Source of the DNA: Sphingobacteriaceae bacterium DW12
GTDB taxonomy: Bacteria > Bacteroidota > Bacteroidia > Sphingobacteriales > Sphingobacteriaceae
Length of the DNA: 64,000 nt
NCBI GenBank assembly: GCA_000783305.1
Contig: JROE01000002.1
Location: 806,001-870,000, forward strand
Reading direction: 5' to 3'
The first letter of the stretch is position 1; every line of letters starts with the position of its first letter. Below, piece by piece: positions 45,198 to 54,090 of the stretch. The notes under the pieces were generated by a model. That model did not search any database. It saw nothing but the letters and a program-made list of their open reading frames with translations, and was not told the DNA's origin. A program made the position numbers and the translations under genes.

Positions 45198-48100
45198 ATG
45201 ACAAAACGATCACCCGATATCAACCGTTGGGTTCCTATCCTTCGGAGCCGATTTTGGGGTTTTGACGGAATCAAACTGCAATTCGTATTACTGATGGGTA
45301 TAATCGCTACCTGCATAACAAGTTGTTCATTTTTTGAATCCGACAAACTCGAGCTTCACAAAGGGGCGCATATCATCTTGATTGGCAACAACCTAGGATC
45401 ACGGATGTTGAACTATGGGCATTTGGAAACAGAGCTTCAACTCCGATATCCAGACAGTACCCTCTACATTCGTAATTTGAGCGATGGCGGCAATACTCCC
45501 GGATTCAGACCCAATGCTGGCGTACCTTCTCCATGGGCCTTCCCCGGTGCCGAAAAATTTTACGAGGGGACGGAACTGGCGAATGATGCCAACGCAAAAG
45601 GTTTTTTCGAAACACCCGATCAATGGATCACGCGTCATAAAGCAGATATCATCATTGCCTTCTTTGGCTTCGACGAATCCTATAGGGGGAAGGCAGGTTT
45701 GGAAAATTACAAAGCCGAGTTGGATGCTTTTATCAAACATACCTTAGCTCAAAAGTATAACGGTACTGCTGCTCCCCAACTGGCGCTGGTCTCTCCTATC
45801 GCGTTTGAGGACCTCTCAAAAGAACGGGACCTGCCCAGCGGGAAGGTCGAGAATGAAAATATAGCCCTATATGCCGATGCCATGGAGGAGGTCGCTAAAG
45901 CAAATAAGGTAGTTTTTGTAGATGTATTCTCCAAGACCAAGAAATGGTTCAACGGTGCAGATGAACCCTTGACTATAGACGGGGTACAGCTTTCAGAGGC
46001 AGGTTATGCCAAATTGGCCCCAACGCTGGCAGACGGACTCTTTGGAAAGGCTCCTGCCATCGCTGAAGCGCATCGTACATTGGTACACGCTGCTGTACAG
46101 GAAAAAAACTGGATGTGGCACAACGACTATAAGATGCCGAATGGAGTCCATGTCTTTGGACAACGATATGAGCCATTTGGTCCTGATAACTTTCCATCGG
46201 AAATTATCAAACTACGTGAGCTGACGGCTATTCGCGATACTGCGATCTGGAAGGCGACAAAGGGGGAAAAGATGGATTTGACGGCGGCCGATAAAAACAC
46301 AACGCAGCTGCCCGAAATCAAAACAAACTATACCAACAACGGTAAAAATGGCTCTCCGAAATATCTGTATGGCGAAGAAGCGCTTGATAAGTTCAAAATA
46401 GCTCCAGGTTATAAAATAGAGCTATTTGCTTCGGAGCAAGAGTTTCCAGATCTGGAAAAACCGGTGCAAATGACCTTCGATAACAAAGGGCGGCTATGGG
46501 TGGCGGTGATGCCCACCTACCCCCAATGGAAGCCAGGAGACCCCAAACCAAACGATAAGCTGATTATCTTGGAGGATACCGATCAGGATGGCAAGGCAGA
46601 CAAGCAGACTATTTTTGCCGATGGCCTACAGCTACCGCTGGGATTTGAATTATCGGCCGAAGGGGTATATCTTTCACAAGGTACGGATATGATCCTGCTC
46701 ACTGATACAGACGGTGACGACAAAGCCGATAAACGGGAAATCCTATTGAGCGGCTTTGACGATCATGACACACACCATGCTCACCACGCCTACACCTATG
46801 ACCCTACGGGCGGCATATATATGGGGCAAGGTGTCTTCCTATTGACAGATGTAGAGACCGCCTATGGTACAGTACGTGCTACGGGAGGGGGGTTCTATCG
46901 ATACGACCCTAAAAGACGTAAACTGGACTTTATTGCACAGTTGAATGTACCCAATCCCTGGGGTATTACCTTTGACGGGTGGGGACAGGATTTCTATGCC
47001 GAGACCTCAGGTCCTGCCGTGAGCTGGATGTTGCCAGGATCGGTCAAACCAACATATGCCAAATTTATACAAAGACCTAAAGACCTGATCGAAGATGCGC
47101 ATAAAGTGCGACCTACCTCAGGGCTTGAGATTGTCTCCAGCCGGCACTTCCCTGATGAAGTACAGGGTGATATTTTGATCAATAACACAATTGGATTCTT
47201 GGGTACAAAACAACATGTATTGGAAGATGATGGCTCGGGGTACAAAAGTCGCCATCGACAGGACCTGCTGCAATCATCGGATATGAACTTCCGACCAGTA
47301 GATCTGGAATTTGCACCGGATGGATCACTTTTTGTCATTGACTGGCATAATGTACTGATCGGCCATATGCAGCACAACCAACGGGATCCGATGCGGGATC
47401 ACACGCATGGACGTATCTACCGTGTGACCTACCCTAGCCGTCCGTTGGTACAACCTTCCAAAATTGCGGGAGAGCCTATAGCTGTGTTGTTGGAAAACCT
47501 CAAACTACCGGAATACCGTACCCGCTACCGCACACGTCGTGAACTACGGGACAGAAAGACCGAAGAAGTGCTGGCGCATGTCAAGACCTGGGTAGCCAAA
47601 CTCGATAAGCAGGATCCTAAGCTGGAACACCATCAATTGGAAGCCCTTTGGGTGACAGCAGGGACGGGCAAAGTGGATCAACAGTTATTACAGCAATTGC
47701 TAAAAGCCAAGGATTATCATGTACGATCGGCAGCTGTACGCATACTCCGAAATGAGGGGAGCCATATCGCCAACCAGGCCGAGTTGCTTCGCCAAATGGC
47801 AGGAGATACCCACCCGCGAGTACGCCTGGAGGCTATCGTAGCAGCCTCTTGGCTTCCGAAAGAAGGGGGGCTACCCGTGATTACCGAAGCAGGTAAAAGT
47901 CCGCTAGATGATTGGATGAAGCCACCGTATGAATGGACCTTAGCCCGTTTCAAAGGCAAAGAGGACGTGAAAGTGGACGAAAAAGAAGTCGCCATCCCCA
48001 AAGGCATCAACAAAGCGACCTTCTTGGCTGGAAAGGCAGTGTATTTGCGTGAGGGGCTATGCGTCACCTGCCATCAAGAAAATGGAAAAGGACTTGAAGT

Positions 48101-48422
48101 ATCCGGTTTCCCACCATTAACACCGAATGAATGGATTGCCGGAGATGAAGACCGACTAATCAAACTGGTACTAAAAGGTCTGCAAGGCCCCATGGAAGTA
48201 AATGGTAAAAAATATCCCGGCCAAGTACCGATGATGTCTTTTGGACGGATGTTGAAAGATGACGAAATAGCGGCCGTATTGACTTATGTCCGTAATTCCT
48301 TTGGCAATACATCGTCGGCGATTTCAGTAGAAAAAGTCAAGGCTATACGACAGGCCACAAACAATAAAGAGGGATTTTATACCGTTGATGAACTACTGAA
48401 GGAACATCCGCTCAAGAAATAA
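45198..48422 (+). CDS. SGNH-like / PVC-type heme-binding cytochrome fusion protein
   Basis: 1074 residues. After a membrane/lipoprotein-like leader (IIATCITSCSFF), residues about 55-285 form an SGNH-hydrolase-like domain. From about 395 to 760 there is a PVC-type membrane-bound dehydrogenase propeller (YKIELFASEQEFPDLEKPVQ; Ca-binding-like DTDQDGKADK; YDPTGGIYMGQG), then helical HEAT-like repeats and a C-terminal cytochrome c domain with CVTCH (heme attachment and His ligand) and a likely Met ligand in GQVPMMSFG. Such proteins oxidise sugars or alcohols in the periplasm. In the SGNH part the block I region reads GNNLGSRM in place of GDS, and block V reads DGVQL in place of DxxH, so hydrolysis is doubtful. 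Confidence 0.85.
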   Translation: MTKRSPDINRWVPILRSRFWGFDGIKLQFVLLMGIIATCITSCSFFESDKLELHKGAHIILIGNNLGSRMLNYGHLETELQLRYPDSTLYIRNLSDGGNTPGFRPNAGVPSPWAFPGAEKFYEGTELANDANAKGFFETPDQWITRHKADIIIAFFGFDESYRGKAGLENYKAELDAFIKHTLAQKYNGTAAPQLALVSPIAFEDLSKERDLPSGKVENENIALYADAMEEVAKANKVVFVDVFSKTKKWFNGADEPLTIDGVQLSEAGYAKLAPTLADGLFGKAPAIAEAHRTLVHAAVQEKNWMWHNDYKMPNGVHVFGQRYEPFGPDNFPSEIIKLRELTAIRDTAIWKATKGEKMDLTAADKNTTQLPEIKTNYTNNGKNGSPKYLYGEEALDKFKIAPGYKIELFASEQEFPDLEKPVQMTFDNKGRLWVAVMPTYPQWKPGDPKPNDKLIILEDTDQDGKADKQTIFADGLQLPLGFELSAEGVYLSQGTDMILLTDTDGDDKADKREILLSGFDDHDTHHAHHAYTYDPTGGIYMGQGVFLLTDVETAYGTVRATGGGFYRYDPKRRKLDFIAQLNVPNPWGITFDGWGQDFYAETSGPAVSWMLPGSVKPTYAKFIQRPKDLIEDAHKVRPTSGLEIVSSRHFPDEVQGDILINNTIGFLGTKQHVLEDDGSGYKSRHRQDLLQSSDMNFRPVDLEFAPDGSLFVIDWHNVLIGHMQHNQRDPMRDHTHGRIYRVTYPSRPLVQPSKIAGEPIAVLLENLKLPEYRTRYRTRRELRDRKTEEVLAHVKTWVAKLDKQDPKLEHHQLEALWVTAGTGKVDQQLLQQLLKAKDYHVRSAAVRILRNEGSHIANQAELLRQMAGDTHPRVRLEAIVAASWLPKEGGLPVITEAGKSPLDDWMKPPYEWTLARFKGKEDVKVDEKEVAIPKGINKATFLAGKAVYLREGLCVTCHQENGKGLEVSGFPPLTPNEWIAGDEDRLIKLVLKGLQGPMEVNGKKYPGQVPMMSFGRMLKDDEIAAVLTYVRNSFGNTSSAISVEKVKAIRQATNNKEGFYTVDELLKEHPLKK

Positions 48423-48450
48423 CCAATATAACACCCATATACAAAAAGAC

Positions 48451-49326
48451 ATGCAAATATTACATCTCAAGAGAATCATTGGCCTAATGCTTATCGGGAC
48501 TATGTTTTCCTGCGGGGCCAGCCCGAAACAACAGAGCACGACCGATGTGGACAAAAAACCATTGGTCGTATTCGTCACGGGCGACCACGAGTATAGTAGC
48601 GAGGCTACAATGCCTATCCTTGCAGCGGAATTAGAGAAGAACTACAATATGCGGGCCGTGGTGCTAAAATCGGCCCCTGACCACAATTCCGAAGAGAACA
48701 TCCCTGGGCTGGAGATACTGAAAGATGCGGACCTAGTGGTGTTCTATCTGCGCTGGAGAAGGCTACCGAAAGACCAGTTGAAGCCTATTGACGATTATCT
48801 CAAATCGGGTAAACCTGTCATAGGCTTCAGGACGACCACGCACGGCTTCAACTTTCCGGCTGGGCATCCATCCGAAAGCTGGAATGCGTTTGGTGAATTT
48901 GCATTTGGAACTCCTCCGGGCTGGGGTAAATCGGGACATACACATTACGGCCATAATTCCAGTACGGATGTATCGGTAATCGAGGCCCAAAAATCAAATC
49001 CTATCTTAACGGGCGTACCAACGGCTTTCCATGTGCGATCATGGCTGTACCATATGGTACCGGACTTTCCTCCAAAAGGAGCTACAGCTTTGTTGATGGG
49101 TAAAGCAGTGGATCCGGACAAAGCGGCGGTGGACAACCCTGTTGCTTGGACCTGGAAGACAAATTGGGGCGGCAAGAGCTTCTTCACTACACTTGGACAT
49201 CCCGATGATTTTAAAGAAGAAGGTCTACAAAGATTGGTCATCAATGCCATTCACTGGACATTGGACAAGGATGTGCCAAAACAATGGGCCGGAAAGATGA
49301 GCATCAACGTACCTTACCGTCAATAG
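48451..49326 (+). CDS. ThuA-domain lipoprotein
   Basis: 291 residues, lipobox MFSCG, so periplasmic and lipid-anchored. The ThuA/trehalose-utilisation fold is a class I glutamine-amidotransferase-like Rossmann domain: VVFVTGDHEYSSEATMPILA, LEILKDADLVVFYLRWRRLP, KPVIGFRTTTHGFNFP, and the His-rich GHTHYGHNSS. Such proteins often occur beside PVC-type cytochromes and oxidoreductases in sugar-oxidation loci; the exact reaction is not established. It begins 28 bases after the cytochrome gene, in the same operon. Confidence 0.85.
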   Translation: MQILHLKRIIGLMLIGTMFSCGASPKQQSTTDVDKKPLVVFVTGDHEYSSEATMPILAAELEKNYNMRAVVLKSAPDHNSEENIPGLEILKDADLVVFYLRWRRLPKDQLKPIDDYLKSGKPVIGFRTTTHGFNFPAGHPSESWNAFGEFAFGTPPGWGKSGHTHYGHNSSTDVSVIEAQKSNPILTGVPTAFHVRSWLYHMVPDFPPKGATALLMGKAVDPDKAAVDNPVAWTWKTNWGGKSFFTTLGHPDDFKEEGLQRLVINAIHWTLDKDVPKQWAGKMSINVPYRQ

Positions 49327-49357
49327 TCATTAGAAAACCCGATAAATAACATAATAT

Positions 49358-50242
49358 ATGGAATTATCAATTCACAATTGGATGCGCGCAGAAACATTGG
49401 AGACGACCATCCGAAGGATAGCTGGACTCGGTTATACCAAATTAGAGATTGCGGGAACCCCCGAACAATACGATACAAAACAGGTACGGCAACTGCTTCG
49501 ACAATACAACATATCGTGCTGGGGATCGGTGACATTGATGCTCGGCGAGCGCAACCTACTGGCCAAAGATGAAGCCCAACGGGCTCGATCGGTGCAATAT
49601 GTTAAAGACGTAGTGCGCATGGTCAAAGAACTGGAGGGCACCATGGTATCGATAGTACCTGGCACAGTGGGCAAGATTGTTGCTGAAGCACGTCCGGAGG
49701 AAGAGTGGCAATGGGCGGTAGATTCTCTAAAAGAGATTTATGACTATGCTGAAGAATCGGATATCTTACTAGGGATAGAACCTATTAATCGCTTCGAGAC
49801 CTATTTCATCAATCGAGGTGACCAAGCTTTGGTATTGGCAGAAGCTGTAGGCCCCAAATGTGGCGTGTGCTTAGACTCCTTCCATATGAACATGGAAGAG
49901 TCGGATATCTACGAAGCTATTCGAAGAACAAAGGGCCGACTGGTGGGATTCCATGTGGCCGACAATAATCGTATGGCACCGGGAATGGGTCATCTGGATT
50001 GGGCGCGGATAGTGAATACGCTTCGCGAAGTCGGTTATGATGAGGTGCTATCGGTAGAATTTTGCTCACCATTGGACCGCACACCGGCAAATCCCTATCC
50101 TAATTCATTGGATGAAAATCCCCAAAACTTGTCACCCGAGCAACGCAAGTTTTTGGAAGACCATGGTAGTACAGCGGTCACGGAAGAATTCTATACGATG
50201 CTGACTCGTAAGTCCTATGAAACCTTATCAACCTTATTGTAG
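49358..50242 (+). CDS. sugar isomerase/epimerase, D-tagatose 3-epimerase-like
   Basis: 294 residues, TIM-barrel, no signal peptide, cytosolic. The four metal ligands of the ketose 3-epimerase group can be placed: Glu in GIEPINRFE, Asp in VCLDSFHMNMEE, His in GFHVADNNR and Glu in LSVEFCS. The block HVADNNRMAPGMGHLDW is characteristic. These enzymes move the stereochemistry at C3 of keto sugars through an enediolate on a Mn or Co ion. The natural substrate here is not known. It follows ThuA by 31 bases and precedes the enolase-superfamily gene by 37. Confidence 0.85.
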   Translation: MELSIHNWMRAETLETTIRRIAGLGYTKLEIAGTPEQYDTKQVRQLLRQYNISCWGSVTLMLGERNLLAKDEAQRARSVQYVKDVVRMVKELEGTMVSIVPGTVGKIVAEARPEEEWQWAVDSLKEIYDYAEESDILLGIEPINRFETYFINRGDQALVLAEAVGPKCGVCLDSFHMNMEESDIYEAIRRTKGRLVGFHVADNNRMAPGMGHLDWARIVNTLREVGYDEVLSVEFCSPLDRTPANPYPNSLDENPQNLSPEQRKFLEDHGSTAVTEEFYTMLTRKSYETLSTLL

Positions 50243-50279
50243 TACAGATATATAGGACAGACTAAATAATTATATAGAG

Positions 50280-51449
50280 ATGAAAATAACAAATGTAGAA
50301 GCATATTGGTTACAGTGTCCCATTGCCGAAGCCAAACAACATATCTCGGACTACGGATTACTGACCCACTTTGACATGACCCTAGTGGTCATCACAACCG
50401 ACAGTGGCCTGCAGGGCTATGGCGAGGCAAAAGCGGCCGTAGGGTCCTCAGGTGGTTGCGCCGCTATTGTAAGCTGCATCGAGAACGACCTAAAACCATT
50501 ACTGATTGGAAAAGATGCGCGCTACATCACCCGTATCTGGGAAGAGTTGTACAATGGCACACGTGATCACTATGCGCTGTCTCGAGGTCGCAAGTTTCCG
50601 ATTTTGGGTCGCCGAGGATTGACTATATCCGCCCTAAGTGGTGTAGACACCGCTTTATGGGATTTAAAGGGCAAAGCCTTACAGATACCGGTGGTCGAAC
50701 TACTGGGTGGCGCCTGTCGTGATCGCATGGAGGCCTATGCTAGTGGCGGTTGGGCGGATGTGGACCATATTGGTGAGCAATTGAATGGATATGTAGCTAA
50801 AGGCTTCAAGGGTGTAAAAATGCGGGTAGGTGTCATGGACAAAACCGTTGAACAAAGTATCGCACGGGTAAAGGCGGCAAGGAAGGCCTTGGGGCCCGAT
50901 ATCAAATTGATGGCAGATGCACATGGAACATTCAGCGTACCAGAAGCTAAGTATTTCTGTCGTGGTGTAGAAGACTGTCACCTCTACTGGTTTGAGGAAC
51001 CCATTAATCCGGACAACAAACAGGGTACTGCCGAGGTGAGGGCCATGACCACGATTCCGATTGCGGCAGGAGAAAGTGAATTTACCGCATTTGATATTCG
51101 CGATCTGATGGACGTACGTGCCCTGGACGTCGTACAGCCTGATTCGGCCATTATTGGAGGAATCTCGGAGGCGGTGCGGGTAGCCCATCTGGCGAATACA
51201 CAGCAGATTGAATTGGCACCACATTGCTGGGGATCAGCATTTTCATTCATGGCAGGCGTGAATGTAGCCTTCGCTTCTCCTTCGGCGACGGTCATCGAAT
51301 TTTCATTGGGCGGCAACCCGATGATGTATGACCTAGTAAAAGAGCAGATAAGTGTTACTGATGGCTATTTGGATGCCCCTACCGCACCCGGACTTGGCCT
51401 CACCCCCAACTGGGATTTCATACAGGAATTCAAACAAAAAATCAACTAA
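50280..51449 (+). CDS. mandelate racemase/muconate lactonizing enzyme-like protein (enolase superfamily)
   Basis: 389 residues. N-terminal capping domain, then the barrel with the Lys motif GVKMRVG at the end of the second strand, three metal ligands in LMADAHG, YWFEEPI and AAGESE, and an Asp-His dyad in VVQPDSAIIGG and LAPHCWGS. This is the mandelate racemase subgroup arrangement, in which most members dehydrate sugar acids (aldonates, uronates). Cytosolic. Its position between a ketose epimerase and a D-2-hydroxyacid dehydrogenase supports sugar-acid dehydration, though epimerisation or lactonisation are also possible. It ends one base before the VOC gene starts. Confidence 0.88.
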   Translation: MKITNVEAYWLQCPIAEAKQHISDYGLLTHFDMTLVVITTDSGLQGYGEAKAAVGSSGGCAAIVSCIENDLKPLLIGKDARYITRIWEELYNGTRDHYALSRGRKFPILGRRGLTISALSGVDTALWDLKGKALQIPVVELLGGACRDRMEAYASGGWADVDHIGEQLNGYVAKGFKGVKMRVGVMDKTVEQSIARVKAARKALGPDIKLMADAHGTFSVPEAKYFCRGVEDCHLYWFEEPINPDNKQGTAEVRAMTTIPIAAGESEFTAFDIRDLMDVRALDVVQPDSAIIGGISEAVRVAHLANTQQIELAPHCWGSAFSFMAGVNVAFASPSATVIEFSLGGNPMMYDLVKEQISVTDGYLDAPTAPGLGLTPNWDFIQEFKQKIN

Positions 51450-51450
51450 T

Positions 51451-51936
51451 ATGGCACGTGTACTCCGTATCAATCACGTCACCGTGATTGTCGACAATCT
51501 CGAAAAAGCAACCCAATTCTACGAACAGGAATTGGGCTTGGAGCCTCTCTCGGCTTTCCGATTCGACTATCCCGTTATGTTCTTCCGTGTCAATGCCGAA
51601 CAGCAATTGCATATCTCCGAATGGGAAGATACTCCTTCTTTCCGGGGTCATATCTGCTTTGTGGCGGATGACTTCAACGCTATATTTTTTCGGATGAAAG
51701 AGCTGAATGCTATTGACATCAAGCCTTGGGGCAAGGTAAGGCAGCTGCCCGATGGGGCCATGCAAATGTTTTTGCGTGACCCTAGCGGCAATCTATTGGA
51801 AATATCTTCTAGCCCAGATGCCGAAATAGACCCACAAATCTTCAAAGACGAGCTGTACGGAGAAGGACTGTATGTATCCAATCGGAATGACTTTAGGGGC
51901 AACAAATCGGATGATGCCACGCTATATCATAAATAG
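51451..51936 (+). CDS. VOC family protein (glyoxalase/dioxygenase fold)
   Basis: 161 residues from the ATG at 51451, one base after the preceding stop; a longer upstream frame merely shadows that gene. Two beta-alpha-beta-beta-beta modules of the vicinal oxygen chelate fold are visible: INHVTVIVDNLEKATQFYEQ and GHICFVADDFNAIFFRM. Likely metal ligands are His in INHV, His in QLHISE or GHICF, and the Glu in NLLEISS. The fold covers glyoxalases, extradiol dioxygenases and epimerases; which of these applies is unknown. Tightly coupled to its neighbours, so it should act on an intermediate of the same pathway. Confidence 0.82.
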   Translation: MARVLRINHVTVIVDNLEKATQFYEQELGLEPLSAFRFDYPVMFFRVNAEQQLHISEWEDTPSFRGHICFVADDFNAIFFRMKELNAIDIKPWGKVRQLPDGAMQMFLRDPSGNLLEISSSPDAEIDPQIFKDELYGEGLYVSNRNDFRGNKSDDATLYHK

Positions 51937-51939
51937 CAT

Positions 51940-52899
51940 ATGAAGAAGACTGTTTTATTGTTGGAAACCATTGCCGACGAAGCCATGGCTCTACTGATGG
52001 ATCGGACAAACGTAGTTGTTGGATATGATCAGAGACGCCTTCAAGATACCGCAGCATATGAACATGTACACGCGATCATCACAAGAGGCAAGGGTCAAGT
52101 AGACCAGACCTTGATACGGGCTTGTCCTAATTTGGAAGTCATCGCCCGATGTGGCGTGGGTTTGGACAATGTCGATGTGGCGACAGCGACAGCTCGAGGG
52201 ATTAAAGTAGTGAACACTCCTGGTGCAAATGCAGGGACCGTGGCCGAGCATACCCTGTCTTTGATGTTGATGTCTATCCGCGACCTATACCGCACAATAG
52301 AGCAAGTCAAGCAGGGCAATTGGGCTTGGCGAAACGTGTATAATGGTGACGAGCTGACGGGCAAGACATTAGGAATTCTGGGCATGGGCAATATCGGTAA
52401 GCGAGTGGCCCGTCTAGCCGAAGCATTTGAGATGCGGGTAATCTATTGGAACCGTAGTAAACAGGATGTGTCCTACCCCTATTTGCCCTTGGAGGAGGTA
52501 TTGAGCCAAGCAGATATCGTAAGCCTACACCTCCCCTATACCCCAGGTGATGCTCCCTTAATCGGTGTGGACGAGCTGACCTTAATGAAACCTGCGGCAC
52601 GTTTGATCAATACCGCCCGCGGAGCACTAATCGACCATGAGGCGCTTTTGAATGCATTACATACCCAGCAATTGTCTGGATTTGCAGCTGACGTATTGCC
52701 CGACTTGACTCCAGCTATCAGGAATGCCTTAGTATCCAATTCACAGGTATTGGTAACCCCACATGCGAGCAGCCTGACTGCAACAACTTATCGTCAAATG
52801 TGCTTACTTGCTGTAGGCAATGTATTGGAAATTCTTCTGGAAGGAAAACCTGATATAAGGAGTATTTTTAATTACGAAAAACTTAGCTCTTCACCCTAA
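51940..52899 (+). CDS. D-2-hydroxyacid dehydrogenase family protein
   Basis: 319 residues, cytosolic. The NAD-binding domain has LGILGMGNIGKRVARLAEAF, and the substrate-side residues include R in LINTARGALID and His in TPHASSLTA. In the classical active site a Glu follows in a DVFE-type motif; here the sequence reads AADVLPDLTP, so that Glu position is Pro, with an Asp next to it. Either the Asp substitutes or the enzyme has a different chemistry. It starts 3 bases after the VOC gene. It would oxidise a 2-hydroxyacid or reduce a 2-ketoacid produced by the dehydratase-like enzyme. Confidence 0.85.
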   Translation: MKKTVLLLETIADEAMALLMDRTNVVVGYDQRRLQDTAAYEHVHAIITRGKGQVDQTLIRACPNLEVIARCGVGLDNVDVATATARGIKVVNTPGANAGTVAEHTLSLMLMSIRDLYRTIEQVKQGNWAWRNVYNGDELTGKTLGILGMGNIGKRVARLAEAFEMRVIYWNRSKQDVSYPYLPLEEVLSQADIVSLHLPYTPGDAPLIGVDELTLMKPAARLINTARGALIDHEALLNALHTQQLSGFAADVLPDLTPAIRNALVSNSQVLVTPHASSLTATTYRQMCLLAVGNVLEILLEGKPDIRSIFNYEKLSSSP

Positions 52900-53038
52900 G
52901 TGAAGATTATAAGTATTGGTAAATAATCCTATCTTTATATGTTCGCGTAACCTGCAGATACTATTTTATAACAAAGGGCAATCATATATTGCCGACAGTT
53001 GTAGCCAATCACATCCTAAAATTCATAATCAAAAATAA

Positions 53039-54055
53039 ATGACAGCTCATAAAAACAGAAAACTTGCCGTATTCGTCCTAATGCTCCTATTATCTCCATC
53101 AGTGATATTTGGAAAGATTTCCCCAAAAATATTTGAGGGTGCTACAATCCAAGTGATGCATCCCGATTTCAAAAAAATAATAGCGCCCACTGCTAAAGTC
53201 GAGCTGTTAGCAGACGGTATGCAATGGACAGAGGGTCCGGTATGGGTCAAGCAAGGAAACTATTTATTATTCAGCGATCCTAGACTCAACACGGTGTATA
53301 AATGGTCCTTGAACAATGGCTTAGAAAAGTTCCTCACGCCAGCAGGCTACCAAGGGACTGATTTCTATAGTGAGGAACCTGGAACAAATGGGCTACTGAT
53401 TAATAAAGATGGGCATTTAGTAGCTTGTGACCACGGAAATAGACGGATAGTAGAGATTGATTTGGTTACCAAAGAGATGAATCCATTAAGTACACATTGG
53501 CAACAAAAACGGTTTAACTCGCCTAATGATATCTGTCAACATCAACGTGGTGACTATTTTTTTACGGATCCACCTTATGGTCTCCCAAATAGAGAGCGAG
53601 ATACGATAAATAGAGAAATTCAAGCCAATGGAGTCTATCGATTAGACCGATCGGGAAAAACGACACAACTCATTTCGAATCTAACGAGACCTAATGGTAT
53701 AGCCCTATCCACCCGACAAGACAAATTGTATGTAGCCATCAGTGATGGTAAAAATCCTTATATCATGGAGTATCCACTAAAGGATAATTTGGAGGTTGGA
53801 GAGGGAAGAATTTTTGTTGATTTCAAATCAAAATTTCCTACTGAACATGTAGCAGCTGATGGCATAAAGGTACATCCGGAGGGGTATGTATTTGCTGCTG
53901 CGGGCAACGGAATTATCGTCATGAATAGCAAAGGTGAATTATTAGGTCGGATCAAGCTTGGCGCCGCTACCGCCAACTGCAATTTTGGTGGAGACGGCCA
54001 TCTATATATCACGGCATCGGATAAACTATTGCGTGTCCCACTCTTAAACTTGTAA
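53039..54055 (+). CDS. SMP-30/gluconolactonase-family protein
   Basis: 338 residues with a signal peptide (LAVFVLMLLLSPSVIFGK), so exported. The six-bladed propeller of this family is shown by WTEGPVWVKQGNYLLFSDPR with the metal Glu, FNSPNDICQHQRGDYFFTDP with the Asn, TRPNGIALS and HVAADGIKVHPEG with the Asp. Family members hydrolyse sugar lactones, which are exactly what a periplasmic sugar dehydrogenase such as the cytochrome fusion at 45198 would make. It lies 139 bases after the dehydrogenase gene and may have its own promoter. Confidence 0.85.
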   Translation: MTAHKNRKLAVFVLMLLLSPSVIFGKISPKIFEGATIQVMHPDFKKIIAPTAKVELLADGMQWTEGPVWVKQGNYLLFSDPRLNTVYKWSLNNGLEKFLTPAGYQGTDFYSEEPGTNGLLINKDGHLVACDHGNRRIVEIDLVTKEMNPLSTHWQQKRFNSPNDICQHQRGDYFFTDPPYGLPNRERDTINREIQANGVYRLDRSGKTTQLISNLTRPNGIALSTRQDKLYVAISDGKNPYIMEYPLKDNLEVGEGRIFVDFKSKFPTEHVAADGIKVHPEGYVFAAAGNGIIVMNSKGELLGRIKLGAATANCNFGGDGHLYITASDKLLRVPLLNL

Positions 54056-54090
54056 GAAAAGGAACCCGCACTTATTTTAGGCGATAACAA

